From Pseudomonas sp. ANT_H12B (lineage in GTDB: Bacteria > Pseudomonadota > Gammaproteobacteria > Pseudomonadales > Pseudomonadaceae), in assembly GCF_008369325.1 (NCBI RefSeq), contig NZ_VOBI01000008.1, forward strand, positions 186,001-250,000: 64,000 nucleotides of DNA. Direction: 5' to 3'. Within the stretch, counting starts at the first letter, position 1; every line of letters starts with the position of its first letter. Below the pieces are notes generated by a model that saw nothing but the letters and a program-made list of their open reading frames with translations, did no database searches and had not been told where the DNA came from. The translations under genes were made by a program, and so were the position numbers. This document shows positions 26,494 through 35,451 of the stretch, one piece after another.

Positions 26494-26541
26494 CTCCGGG
26501 GGAGTTATTGGTTGGTATGGAGGCGATGTTACGCCCCGGAA
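26494..26541 (-). promoter_or_regulatory. Leader hairpin sequestering the ribosome-binding site, copy 2
   Basis: The transcript arm TTCCGGGG (26541-26534) pairs with CCCCGGAG (26501-26494), again covering the GGAG site. One C-G pair of copy 1 is a U-G pair here, so pairing is maintained despite the base change. Confidence 0.6.
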
Positions 26542-26657
26542 TTTTTAAGAGAACTTCATTGAAGTGATGGTGACTATCGACGTCGGCAATTGTACTGCTC
26601 ACCCAGGACGGCGGGGGTATGCTTTATTTCCGCAGCTCCGATCGAGAGGGTAAACCG

Positions 26658-27485
26658 ATGCATGACTATTACGATTTGGGCACCTACAGCCGTCCGGTAA
26701 CGACCCACTCGCCACAGGCCCAGCTCTGGTTCGATCGTGGATTGTTATGGTGCTACGGCTACAACCACGACGAATCCATCCGTTGTTTCCACAAGGTGAT
26801 CGAACGCGACCCCAATTGCGCGATGGCCTACTGGGGCATCGCCTATGCCTCGGGCCCCAACTACAACAAACGCGGGGACGCTTTCATCGAACAGGAGTTG
26901 AAAGAGGCCGTGGCCCAGGCCCGAGTGGCAACGCACACCGCGCTGGCGCATATCGACGGTGCAAAACCGGTGGGGCAAGCACTGATCCGCGCACTGGAGC
27001 AACAGAAGCCGAATAGCGACTCTTCCTCGATGCCTGGAGGCGAGTGCCGGACACACGCTACATCTTCAACAACACATGCACCGACATTCTGGCCGTTGCG
27101 GTAGGCATGCTGCGCGGGGAAATCGAGTATCGAAAGGGCAAGTACGACGACCTCTTCGCCCACTTGCGCGAGGCGCAATCTCTGGACGACAACCTGCCTT
27201 ACGACGAGCCATGGGGCTGGATGCAACCAGTTCGACATGCGCTGGGCGCACTGTTGCTGGAACAGGGCCGGGTAGAGGAAGCCTTGCAAGCGTATCGGGC
27301 CGATCTGGGACTGGACAACACACTCAGCCGCGCGTCCTGGCACCTGGACAATGTGTGGAGCCTGCACGGTTACGTCGAATGCCTGAAACGACTGGGCAGG
27401 GACGCCGAAGCGGCCCTGCCAAAACCCGCCTTGACCTGGCAATGGCCCGGGCTGATGTGGAAATCTCGGCGTCGTGTTTTTGCCG
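26658..27485 (+). pseudogene. Broken tetratricopeptide-repeat protein gene
   Basis: The ATG at 26658 opens MHDYYDLGTYSRPVTTHSPQAQ, the usual start of a soluble TPR protein of roughly 500 or more residues. It reads through a TPR (WCYGYNHDESIRCFHKVIERDPNCAMAYWGIAYA) to about 27020. Homology then resumes in another frame with the C-terminal part (DTRYIFNNTCTDILAVAVGMLRGEIEYRKGKYDDLF, then a further TPR). A third frame near 27440 holds the final LDLAMARADVEISASCFCR. A large middle section is missing, so it is a deletion derivative with at least two frame breaks. Confidence 0.8.
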
Positions 27486-27548
27486 GGTGGGGGAACGTTG
27501 CTGCCAGTAATGCCCGAAAGCGCCGCTTACGCCTCTATCGCAGTGCAC

Positions 27549-27581
27549 GAAAAGCCCAGCTGATCAGGCCGGGCTTTTTAT
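27549..27581. terminator. Terminator-like hairpin, third copy of the repeat-peptide type
   Basis: AAAAGCCCAGC-TGATCAG-GCCGGGCTTTTT with one mismatch, followed by ATTCAGTACCG as in the other two copies. It ends the pseudogene region on the plus strand. No repeat-peptide gene is left beside it. Confidence 0.75.
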
Positions 27582-27667
27582 TCAGTACCGGATGGAAAAT
27601 GAGCTCAATTGGACGGTAAACAGTCGGTGATATGATCGGTCGTCTATATCTCGCCACGAGACTGTAT

Positions 27668-28513
27668 ATGGATCGCCTGTCTACGTTGTTGTCGCAGTTC
27701 GGCGTGCGCGCAAGCCTGTTTTACAATGGCAAGCTCTGCGGGCTGGCGTCATACGATGGTGCTGACCAACGCGGTCATATTCACCTGCTACAGGCAGGTA
27801 CCGTCACGTTGCAGAGGCCCGATCGCAAGGATCTGCTGCTTGTCCGGCCCAGTCTGATTTTTCTGCCACGCCCAAACCGTCATCAACTTTACGCAGGTGA
27901 GTCCGACGGGGCTCAACTGTTGTGTGCGTCAATGAAGTTTGAGGGCGGGGCCGATAACCCGTTGTCGGCTTCGTTACCTGATTGTCTGGTGCTGTCGCTG
28001 GATGAACTTCCGTTGCTGGCCGACACGCTGAGATGGATGTTTGTTGAGGCCGCAGGTGGACACTGTGGCAGGGAGGCGGCGCTGGATCGCTTGTTCGAAT
28101 TGCTGATTATATTGTTGTTCCGGCATCTGCTCGACCATCAGCAACTGCGTACCGGCATGATGGCCGGGCTGGCCGATTTGCGCCTGGCACGTTCTCTGGT
28201 ACAGATTCACAACGCACCGCATCTTGCCTGGTCGGTTGCGGAGCTTGCGAGCGAATCGAACATGTCGCGTGCTGCCTATGCCGTGCATTTCCGGGAGGTA
28301 ATAGGGCAAACACCTGCAGATTATCTGTTGAGTTGGCGTATCAGCCTGGCGCAGAAGCGCCTGCGGGAAGGGCGTCCGATTACGCTCATCGCCGCCGAAG
28401 TCGGTTATGAAAGTCCCTCGGCGCTTGCGCGCGCGTTTCGTCGCAAGACGGGCTACAGCCCTCGGGACTGGATGAAAGATTTGACGGGAGAGGGTGATGG
28501 GGCAATGGCCTGA
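27668..28513 (+). CDS. AraC-family transcriptional regulator
   Basis: A 281-residue regulator with an N-terminal cupin-type domain (HIHLLQAGTVTLQRPDRKDLLLVRPSLIFLPRPNRHQL) and two C-terminal HTH motifs (WSVAELASESNMSRAAYAVHFREVIGQTPADYLLSWRI; ITLIAAEVGYESPSALARAFRRKTGYSPRDWM). I use the ATG at 27668; an upstream ATG at 27632 adds 12 residues. It converges with the DUF417 gene 45 bp away, and AraC regulators of this cupin type often control such YkgB-like genes. Confidence 0.88.
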   Translation: MDRLSTLLSQFGVRASLFYNGKLCGLASYDGADQRGHIHLLQAGTVTLQRPDRKDLLLVRPSLIFLPRPNRHQLYAGESDGAQLLCASMKFEGGADNPLSASLPDCLVLSLDELPLLADTLRWMFVEAAGGHCGREAALDRLFELLIILLFRHLLDHQQLRTGMMAGLADLRLARSLVQIHNAPHLAWSVAELASESNMSRAAYAVHFREVIGQTPADYLLSWRISLAQKRLREGRPITLIAAEVGYESPSALARAFRRKTGYSPRDWMKDLTGEGDGAMA

Positions 28514-28558
28514 AAACGTCGAGCTGCTTCAGGCCGTTGCAAGAGGAAAGTCATCGGT

Positions 28559-29068
28559 TTAACGGTTTTCCAGTTCAGTCAGAGAATGGCCAGCGACGAA
28601 CAAAGAAGCGGCGAGCAACCCGATGTCTTTAAGGAGAAACTGACCCGGCGCAACCGAAATGGCCGGGAAACCAAGGCTGGGTTCAATCACACCCGGTGTC
28701 GAGAACATAAAGCTCAAGGTCGTGAAGAACAATCCCGCAGACAACGCACCACCGATCAACGAAAGTTTTGGTGACAGCAGTCGACCTGCAATCAGAACAC
28801 CGATCGAGACTTCCAGAACACCGAGCAAACTGGAGAAGGTATCGACACTGAAAATGCCATACACCCAACCCAGCAAAGGGCTATTACTCACCAGCGGAAC
28901 CAGTCCCGTGGCCTCGTAGTGCGTGAACTTCATGCCGCCGAACCAGAAGTAAATAATGGCCAGGGCTAAGTAAGCACCGTAGGTTCCAAGCGCCATGGTT
29001 TTAGTCCCAAGCGTTGTATTTTTATGTGCGTTGTTGGTGCTGTGGTTTTCGATGCTTAAGGTTTTCAT
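28559..29068 (-). CDS. DUF417 (YkgB-family) inner-membrane protein
   Basis: A 169-residue membrane protein with four predicted helices (YLALAIIYFWFGGMKFT, the LLGWVYGIFS region, FSSLLGVLEVSIGVLIAGRLL, LIGGALSAGLFFTTLSFMFS). FGGMKFTHYEATGLVPLVSNSPLLGW is the YkgB/RclC signature. The start at 29068 follows GGAAG. Members are linked to reactive chlorine responses (E. coli rclC) but the biochemical role is unclear. Confidence 0.88.
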   Translation of the reverse strand: MKTLSIENHSTNNAHKNTTLGTKTMALGTYGAYLALAIIYFWFGGMKFTHYEATGLVPLVSNSPLLGWVYGIFSVDTFSSLLGVLEVSIGVLIAGRLLSPKLSLIGGALSAGLFFTTLSFMFSTPGVIEPSLGFPAISVAPGQFLLKDIGLLAASLFVAGHSLTELENR

Positions 29069-29789
29069 GATAAAGGCTTCCAAGAGTGTGGTGATGAACG
29101 CTATTCAGCAGCCCAGCGCGGTTTACGTTGGGAGTGGCGATAGTGTTGCCTTTGATTCCACGCTCGTGGCTTCTGAACGTATTGCGTTCGATGCAGATCG
29201 TCTTGAAGGGTTTTTATGAGGAGCGGTGTTCATCCCGGCAAGTCGCCGTGAGGCGCTCTGCAAGAAATGCGATGAACGCGCGGGTTCTGGCCGGAACATA
29301 ATCGCCAGCCGCCCTGAGCGCATAAATGGCAGAGGGGGTTGGGCATGCGATCCATTTCGACTGGGGCACCAAACCCGACGACTCAGAAATGACATCGCTT
29401 CACTCCACCGTTCATTCGTCGCGCTAGCCACGAGATCGCGATCCGCTGAACAATTTCCGGGATGATTTCGATGCGTTGAGGATATTGATTGACGGTTGAA
29501 CGCTGCAAACCGCCGTACAGCACAAAGAGTGGAAAACCGGCGAAAGTGCATAACGGCTGGCGAAGGCATCGCTTGATTAACGAAAGTCGAAACTCTTTCG
29601 CTACGGAGACGGTTAAGTTCATGACTTATTGCCCCACGCTATACTCGAGTTGTTTTCGAAGCTGAATGGAGTGTTGCTGCTGGACCAGAACTTTCCAAGG
29701 TGGCTAATTACGATAAGCAGTAAGCGTTAGTCGCAATCGGATTAACCGCCCCAAAGGCAGGATTGTCACCGATCCAGGGAGATCACACG
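29069..29789. other. Low-content region with a LysR gene fragment
   Basis: About 720 bp without an intact gene. Apart from the LysR tail annotated separately, I see only unmatched short frames and the expected promoter of the DUF417 gene. The rest of the LysR gene is gone. Confidence 0.5.
29219..29345 (-). pseudogene. C-terminal fragment of a LysR-family regulator gene
   Basis: On the minus strand a frame reads PSAIYALRAAGDYVPARTRAF followed by IAFLAERLTATCRDE and a stop, which is the C-terminal end of LysR effector domains (arginine, FIDFL-type helix). No N-terminal part is nearby. It is likely the tail of a former regulator next to the DUF417 gene. Confidence 0.6.
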
Positions 29790-30565
29790 TTGAGCTCCAT
29801 CATCATCGGAGCAATCGTTTTTTTGCCTGCCTGTTCGCTGCCGCGCTGATAGGGATGCTGCCGCGCATGCGGTTACCGATTCATCACCTTGATGCCGAGT
29901 CCAAGGACGTCATCCGCCTGGCAACGGCCGTTGTGGGGACGCTTTCCGCGCTTGCGCTTGGGTTTCTGACTGCGTCTGCAAAAAACGTCTATGACAGTTA
30001 TGAGATCGAAGTGCAGACATCGGCGGCACGCATCGTCCTGCTCGACAGGGTCATGGACCAATAGGGTCGGGAAACAGCGCAGGCTCGAACCCGCCTACGT
30101 CAATTGGTTGAAACCCGGTTAAGCCAGGGGTGGGGCAATTCGCCCGTCGGGTCGAGGGTGGTCAACCCTTTTGACGAGTCTCCGCGGATCGAACCGATTC
30201 AGGTTGTGCTCCGGGCGCTCACGCCCACCAATGAACCGCAACGCATGCTGCAGGCCCGCGCACTGCAAGTCAGCACGCAGTTGGCGGAAGCCCACTGGAT
30301 TCTGGTCGAGAGCAATACGGAGGGTCTGCCTACGGCATTTCTTGTCATCCTGACTTGCTTGCTGGCCTGGCTATTTGCAACGTTCGGTCTTCAAGCGCCG
30401 GTGAATCCTACGGTTATCGGGGTCATGCTCATTTGTTCGCTGTCGGTTGCCGCTGCGGTCTTTCTGGTGATCGATATGGCTCATCCGTACATCGGGGTCA
30501 TCCATGTTTCGGATGCCCCGTTGCGCACTGCGCTCATGCATATCGGTAAGTGGTTTTTTGTGTAA
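29790..30565 (+). pseudogene. DUF4239 (bestrophin-like domain) membrane protein gene, disrupted
   Basis: The protein family starts with a short helix (LSSIIIGAIVF from the TTG at 29790) and continues FAACLFAAALIGMLPRMRLP. Here the two parts are in different frames, joined at a run of seven T near 29820. After LDRVMDQ an in-frame TAG (30062-30064) interrupts the sequence, which then continues in the same frame (GRETAQARTRLRQLVETRLSQGWG) through two C-terminal helices to 30565. Two lesions make a pseudogene likely. The stop probably replaced a Tyr codon. Confidence 0.75.
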
Positions 30566-30605
30566 TCCAGCGACGGCCATTTAAATTGAGGTGCGCGCGC
30601 AGGGG

Positions 30606-30887
30606 CTAAAGCCACGTATTCACCACTCTTCTATCCAGCTCCTCCCAATCCGCCATGCCCAGCACTCGCGTGGTGTTCAACCCGCGCAAATAACCGCGCA
30701 ACTGATTGGCGGTGGCCCGGACAAGCTCCGGGTCGGGCGCGTTTTTGCACAACAATACGGTTTCGTACTGGACCAGGTATTCGGCTACCCGGTCTCGGAA
30801 ATCGGGCAAAACAGCGTCACGGATCAGGTCAAATGTTCTCAAGGAGAGATCCTCATCAGTCTTTTCTGGTTGTAATTGAGTGTGCAT
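30606..30887 (-). CDS. Uncharacterised small soluble protein
   Basis: A 93-residue protein from the ATG at 30887; longer starts in the same frame are possible. It is helical and charged (SLRTFDLIRDAVLPDFRDRVAEYLVQYETVLL, DPELVRATANQLRGYLRGLNTTRVLGMADWEELDRRV), without signal or membrane segment. I do not recognise a family. It is convergent with the DUF4239 pseudogene. Confidence 0.55.
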   Translation of the reverse strand: MHTQLQPEKTDEDLSLRTFDLIRDAVLPDFRDRVAEYLVQYETVLLCKNAPDPELVRATANQLRGYLRGLNTTRVLGMADWEELDRRVVNTWL

Positions 30888-31062
30888 CCGTCTGCACGGC
30901 GCGCAACTATTGCTAGAAGTAATAGTGACCATTACGAAACGCAAGTTCTGCTTTGTCGGTAATAGTCGGAAAATGGCCTCCATCGAACACGCGGCAACGG
31001 CGGCGCTAGTGACGCAGTTCCGTTGCTTGATGAACCGAAACTTTTATATTCAGGATGAGACG

Positions 31063-31404
31063 ATGCGCCCTTTTTTCGTGCCTGCCATGGCGTTTGCCGC
31101 TTTGCTGCTCGCCGGTTGTGCCTCCGCGCCGAACGATCCGACGCTGACCTTGCAGACCAGCAAGACCCCGGCCCAATACGCTGACTGCGTCGTACCGAAA
31201 TTGCAGGGCAGTGCGTTGCACCCGACTGTGTCGCAGACCCAGCGCAGTTACCGGATCGTGGTGCCGAGCAAAATCTCGGCAGACAACGTGCTGGAAGCCT
31301 ACAAAGCCGGGAACGGCGGCAAGGTGTTCATCTACGAGCGGCATTTGCTGGCCTCGAATTTCCTGCCTTCGAGTTTTGAACGCGCCGCCCAGGATTGCAT
31401 CTGA
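31063..31404 (+). CDS. Small outer-membrane-type lipoprotein
   Basis: A 113-residue lipoprotein. The ATG at 31063 follows AGGATGAGACG and opens MRPFFVPAMAFAALLLAGCAS, a signal peptide with lipobox LAGC; the next residues (A, S) do not signal inner-membrane retention. The remainder (YADCVVPKLQGSALHPTVSQTQRSYRIVV, GNGGKVFIYERHLLASNFLPSSFERAAQDCI) has two Cys that may form a disulfide. Function is unknown. A strong terminator follows. Confidence 0.82.
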   Translation: MRPFFVPAMAFAALLLAGCASAPNDPTLTLQTSKTPAQYADCVVPKLQGSALHPTVSQTQRSYRIVVPSKISADNVLEAYKAGNGGKVFIYERHLLASNFLPSSFERAAQDCI

Positions 31405-31464
31405 CCTGGGCCCGTAAACGCTTTTCATCGCGCTCCTTTGGTTGGCCGCAACCAACCAATTTTT

Positions 31465-31498
31465 GCCCCGCACCGCATTCGGTGACGGGGCTTTTTTT
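31465..31498 (+). terminator. Terminator after the lipoprotein gene
   Basis: GCCCCG-N15-CGGGGC followed by TTTTTTT, 60 bp after the lipoprotein stop and just before the convergent TetR gene. Confidence 0.85.
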
Positions 31499-31542
31499 CG
31501 TCTGCTGTTTCGTCCTGAATAAGGTTTACACCTGCTGGATTC

Positions 31543-32157
31543 TTATGAGGCGGCTGCAATGTCCCACGTCAGCAATATCTGGGTAATGGCCGCATCAATG
31601 ACCTCATGCGGCGTGTTATCCCGAGCGAGGATGGAAATACCCTGCAGGAAACTGTCGTACACCGTAGCCAGCGCAGGCGCGTGAATATTGCCCGGTAACT
31701 GACCGGCACTGACACCCCGCTCGACACACGCCAAAATCCCCGCGCGAGTTCGGGCGCGAGATTGGGTCAGGGCATCGACCACCCGCGCATTCTCCGGGCT
31801 GGGTGCGCTCATCACGCCGAGGGCCACCATGCAGCCCTTGGGATGACCGTTTTCACACTGCATGCGCGCCGACTGGCGCAGCGCGGTCTCGATGGCCTGG
31901 CGTGGCGGCAGGCTCTCGTCCCACAGGCATTCGGTGACCTGTGCGAAGGTCGCCAGGTAACGCTGCACACACTCATCAAACAACGCTTCCTTGGAACCGA
32001 ACGCCGCGTAAAAACTCGGCGCGGAAATCCCGCCGCCCAGTCCGGCTTTCAACTGAGCGAGGGAGGTCGCGTCGTAGCCGTGTTGCCAAAACAAGTGCAT
32101 GGCCTGTTCCACCGCGTGGTCGCGGTCGAAGGTGCGGGGGCGGCCCATTTGCGCCAT
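31543..32157 (-). CDS. TetR-family transcriptional repressor
   Basis: A 204-residue TetR protein from the ATG at 32157 (MAQMGRPRTFDRDHAVEQAM) after GAGGAG. The HTH is TSLAQLKAGLGGGISAPSFYAAFGSKEALFDE; the C-terminal ligand domain is of the TetR_C_16-like type with GHPKGCMVALGVMS. It is divergent from an MFS exporter gene and very likely represses it. A pair of inverted sequences in the intergenic region is the candidate operator. Confidence 0.9.
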   Translation of the reverse strand: MAQMGRPRTFDRDHAVEQAMHLFWQHGYDATSLAQLKAGLGGGISAPSFYAAFGSKEALFDECVQRYLATFAQVTECLWDESLPPRQAIETALRQSARMQCENGHPKGCMVALGVMSAPSPENARVVDALTQSRARTRAGILACVERGVSAGQLPGNIHAPALATVYDSFLQGISILARDNTPHEVIDAAITQILLTWDIAAAS

Positions 32158-32183
32158 TTCAAGGCTCCTCTGGATGACGAGAT

Positions 32184-32255
32184 AAATACTAGTCGATACA
32201 TAAGTCGTTGACAACGAGCGCTGGCAGCCCTCAACATTTATATCGATCAGTATTT
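32184..32255. promoter_or_regulatory. Candidate TetR operator, inverted half-sites
   Basis: AAATACTAGTCGATA (32184-32198) and TATCGATCAGTATTT (32241-32255) are inverted copies with two central mismatches, flanking the promoter region of both the regulator and the exporter. They could be two operator sites or one looped operator. Confidence 0.5.
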
Positions 32256-32285
32256 AAGTATGAGTCCTCACTCAAGGAGTCTCCC

Positions 32286-33503
32286 GTGACACCCTCAATC
32301 ACCTTATCGGCAGCGCCCGACCGCCTGCCCATTGGCGCCTTGCTCGCGTTGGCCATGACCGGCTTCATCTGCATCGTCACCGAAACATTGCCCGCCGGCC
32401 TGTTGCCGCTGATCAGCGAAGGCCTGGCAATTTCCCCTTCCATGGCTGGCCAGATGGTCACCGCTTATGCGCTGGGCTCGGTGTTGGCGGTCATCCCCAT
32501 GACTATCGCCACCCGCGGCTGGCGTCGCCGTAATGTGCTGTTGCTGACTATCGTCGGTTTCTTGCTGTTCAACTCCATCACCGCGCTGTCATCTCACTAC
32601 GGCGTGACCCTGGTGGCGCGCTTTTTCGCCGGCGTCGCGGCGGGGCTGGCCTGGAGCCTGCTGGCCGGCTACGCCCGGCGTATGGTCGCGCCCCATCAAC
32701 AGGGCAAGGCGCTGGCGCTGGCCATGGTCGGCACACCGATTGCCCTTTCTCTGGGCGTACCCCTCGGCACCTGGCTGGGCGGCCTCGTGGGTTGGCGCAC
32801 CACTTTCGGCATCATGTCCGCCCTGACGCTGGTGCTGATCGCCTGGGTACTGGTGAAAGTCCCTGACTACCCAGCCCAAGCCGCCTACCAACTCATGTCG
32901 TTGCGTACGGTGCTGACCACGCCAGGCGTGCGACCCGTGCTGGCAGTGGTGATCAGCTGGATGCTGGCACACAACATTCTCTACACCTACATCGCACCCT
33001 TCGTGGCGCCGGCGGGGTTGGCGGATCGGGTGGATGTGGTGTTGTTGGTGTTTGGTATTGCGGCGTTGGTGGGGATTTGGCTGACTGCCAAATTGGTTGA
33101 GGCATCGTTGCGCAAAACGGTGCTGGTGAGCCTGGCGGCGTTTGCGGCGGTTTGTGTAGTGTTTGGCTTTTTGGGCCGCGTGCCGGAGATGATCTACGCT
33201 GGCGCAGCGGTTTGGGGGGTGAGCTTCGGCGGGGCGGCGACGTTGCTGCAAACGGCGCTGGCGGATGCCGCGGGGGATGGGGCAGATGTGGCGTTGTCGC
33301 TGAATGTGGTGGCCTGGAATAGTGCGATTGCCGCGAGTGGTGTCGTGGGTGGAGTGTTGCTGGACAGGTGGGGCGCCGCCTCTTTTCCGTGGGCAATGGT
33401 GGTGTTGGTGGGGGTGGGGTTTGTGATTGTCTGGGGGGCTCGGGCTCACGGCTTCAAATCGGGCCCGCGTGCGGCTGGAAGGCCTGTTGTTGCGGGGCAC
33501 TGA
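32286..33503 (+). CDS. MFS exporter (DHA1 drug/sugar efflux type)
   Basis: A 405-residue major-facilitator protein with 12 helices. The GTG at 32286 follows AAGGAGT. DHA1 hallmarks are GFICIVTETLPAGLLPLISEGL in TM1, the loop ATRGWRRRN (motif A region) and AGLAWSLLAGYARRM (motif C side). It resembles arabinose/chloramphenicol-type exporters. Its divergent TetR repressor suggests induction by its substrate. Confidence 0.9.
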   Translation: MTPSITLSAAPDRLPIGALLALAMTGFICIVTETLPAGLLPLISEGLAISPSMAGQMVTAYALGSVLAVIPMTIATRGWRRRNVLLLTIVGFLLFNSITALSSHYGVTLVARFFAGVAAGLAWSLLAGYARRMVAPHQQGKALALAMVGTPIALSLGVPLGTWLGGLVGWRTTFGIMSALTLVLIAWVLVKVPDYPAQAAYQLMSLRTVLTTPGVRPVLAVVISWMLAHNILYTYIAPFVAPAGLADRVDVVLLVFGIAALVGIWLTAKLVEASLRKTVLVSLAAFAAVCVVFGFLGRVPEMIYAGAAVWGVSFGGAATLLQTALADAAGDGADVALSLNVVAWNSAIAASGVVGGVLLDRWGAASFPWAMVVLVGVGFVIVWGARAHGFKSGPRAAGRPVVAGH

Positions 33504-33617
33504 ACCACAAAAAAGCCGCTATCCGGGGAGCGCGGCATCGGTTTTCTACTCGCTTGTCGGGTGGTGGATCGGTTGCGTTCAGCCTCTGTCGGACGCGAAG
33601 AATGTCTGCTGACCACC

Positions 33618-33824
33618 AGCCCCGGCAGTCGCGCGATTGTCCGGACGATTGTGCGGATGGCCGAATCGCTGGACCTGAGTGTGGTGGCCGAAGGTGTCGA
33701 GGATGCAGCGACCCTGGACCTGCTGCGCGAAATGGGCGCGGGGCAGGCCCAGGGTTATTATTTTGCCAAGCCGATGGGGTTGGAAGCGTTGTTGGCGAGT
33801 TCGCTGGTGGGTTGCCAGGGTTGA
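33618..33824 (+). pseudogene. C-terminal fragment of an EAL-domain gene
   Basis: The frame encodes SRAIVRTIVRMAESLDLSVVAEGVEDAATLDLLREMGAGQAQGYYFAKPM, the end of an EAL c-di-GMP phosphodiesterase domain (VAEGVE, GYYFAKP). The catalytic EAL motif and earlier parts are absent, and no start signal is nearby. The preceding bases may hold further degraded sequence. Confidence 0.75.
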
Positions 33825-33839
33825 TGACGGATCGCCCCG

Positions 33840-35342
33840 TCAGTCGATGCGCGGGTGCTGTTGCACCAGATTCTTGCGCTTGGCCTCCAGTTCGGCGATT
33901 TTCGCGTCGATGTCTTCGATCTTCTGTTCAATATTGTCTTCATGTTCTTGCAGCAGTTCTTTCGCTTCCTCAAGGTCGGACGCCGCCGGGGCGGCACCAC
34001 GCAAGGGCTTGTTGGCGGTTTCTTTCATGGTGACGCCGGTTACCAGACCCACCACGGCAATCACCATCAGGTAGTACGCCGGCATGTACAGGTTGTTGGT
34101 GCTTTCCACCAGCCAGGCGACCAAGGTTGGAGTCAGGCCCGCGATCAGCACCGAGACGTTGAAGGCACTGGCCAGGGCGCTGTAGCGGATGTGGGTGGGA
34201 AACATGGCCGGCAGGGTCGAGGCCATCACGCCGATGAAGAAATTGAGCACCACGGCAATGATCAGCAGGCCCGAAAATATCAGCCCGAGCTTGCCGCTGT
34301 TGATCAGCATGAAGGCCGGAATGGCCAGGCAGAACAGCGCGATGCTGCCGAAGAGGATGAAGGGCCGGCGGCCAATTTTGTCGCTGATAAAGCCGATCAA
34401 GGGTTGCACGAACAACATGCCAACCATGATCGCGATGATGATCAACACCCCATGGTTTTCGCTGTAGTGCAGGTTGTGCGAGAGGTAGCTCGGCATGTAG
34501 GTGAGCAGCATGTAGTAGGTGACGTTGGTCACGGCCACCACGCCGATGCAGGTCATCAGGCTGTGCCAGTGCTGGGTGGCGACTTCCTTGAAGGAGACTT
34601 TCGGGCCTCGCGCCAGGCCCTCGCGGTCGCCTTGTTCGAGTTTTTCGACGTGTTGCTGAAAGGCCGGGGTCTCTTCGAGCGCGTGACGCAAGTAGAGTCC
34701 GATCGCGCCCAAGGGCAGGGCGAGGAAAAACGGCAGGCGCCAGCCCCACGCCTGGAACTGCTCTTCGCCTATCACGGCGGAAATCAGCACCACCAGGCCT
34801 GCTCCGAGTACAAACCCTGCGATTGAGCCGAAGTCCAGCCAGCTCCCGAGAAAGCCGCGCTTGCGGTCCGGGGCATACTCGGCGACGAAGATCGAGGCGC
34901 CGGTGTATTCGCCGCCCACCGAGAAGCCTTGGGCCATCTTGGCCAGCAACAGCAGGATAGGGGCCCAGATGCCGATCGAGTCATAGGACGGAATCAGCCC
35001 GATGGCGAAGGTGCTCAGGGACATGATCACGATGGTGGCCGCCAGGACTTTCTGCCGGCCATATTTGTCGCCCAATGCGCCGAAGAACAGACCGCCCAGA
35101 GGGCGGATCAGGAAGGGCACCGAAAAGGTCGCCAGCGCGGCGATCATCTGCACGCTGGGGGACGCGTCGGGAAAGAACACCTTGCCGAGCACATAGGCGA
35201 CAAAGCCATAGACGCCGAAGTCGAACCATTCCATGGCATTGCCCAGTGCGGCGGCCGTGATCGCCTTGCGCATCTTGGCGTCGTCGACGATGGTGATGTC
35301 GTCCAATCCGATGGGATTGACGGTTTTCTTGCCTGATTTCAT
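33840..35342 (-). CDS. proP: Proline/betaine-type osmoprotectant transporter (ProP-like MHS family)
   Basis: A 500-residue proton symporter from the ATG at 35342, the same length as E. coli ProP. MHS-family features are ALGNAMEWFDFGVYGFVAYVLGKVFFP in TM1, ALGDKYGRQKVLA (motif A) and RKRGFLGSWLDFGS. The C-terminal ~50 residues (LEEAKELLQEHEDNIEQKIEDIDAKIAELEAKRKN) form a coiled coil, the trait of osmosensory ProP. It likely imports proline or betaine under osmotic upshift. Confidence 0.9.
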   Translation of the reverse strand: MKSGKKTVNPIGLDDITIVDDAKMRKAITAAALGNAMEWFDFGVYGFVAYVLGKVFFPDASPSVQMIAALATFSVPFLIRPLGGLFFGALGDKYGRQKVLAATIVIMSLSTFAIGLIPSYDSIGIWAPILLLLAKMAQGFSVGGEYTGASIFVAEYAPDRKRGFLGSWLDFGSIAGFVLGAGLVVLISAVIGEEQFQAWGWRLPFFLALPLGAIGLYLRHALEETPAFQQHVEKLEQGDREGLARGPKVSFKEVATQHWHSLMTCIGVVAVTNVTYYMLLTYMPSYLSHNLHYSENHGVLIIIAIMVGMLFVQPLIGFISDKIGRRPFILFGSIALFCLAIPAFMLINSGKLGLIFSGLLIIAVVLNFFIGVMASTLPAMFPTHIRYSALASAFNVSVLIAGLTPTLVAWLVESTNNLYMPAYYLMVIAVVGLVTGVTMKETANKPLRGAAPAASDLEEAKELLQEHEDNIEQKIEDIDAKIAELEAKRKNLVQQHPRID

Positions 35343-35451
35343 GAGAATTACTCTGTCCCTGATCCCTCTCGATGCCATTGATTTAATGGCGCGTACTCCT
35401 TGGTTCAGATACATGAGGACACTGAATAATTCACCGCCCGCCGTTTTTTTG

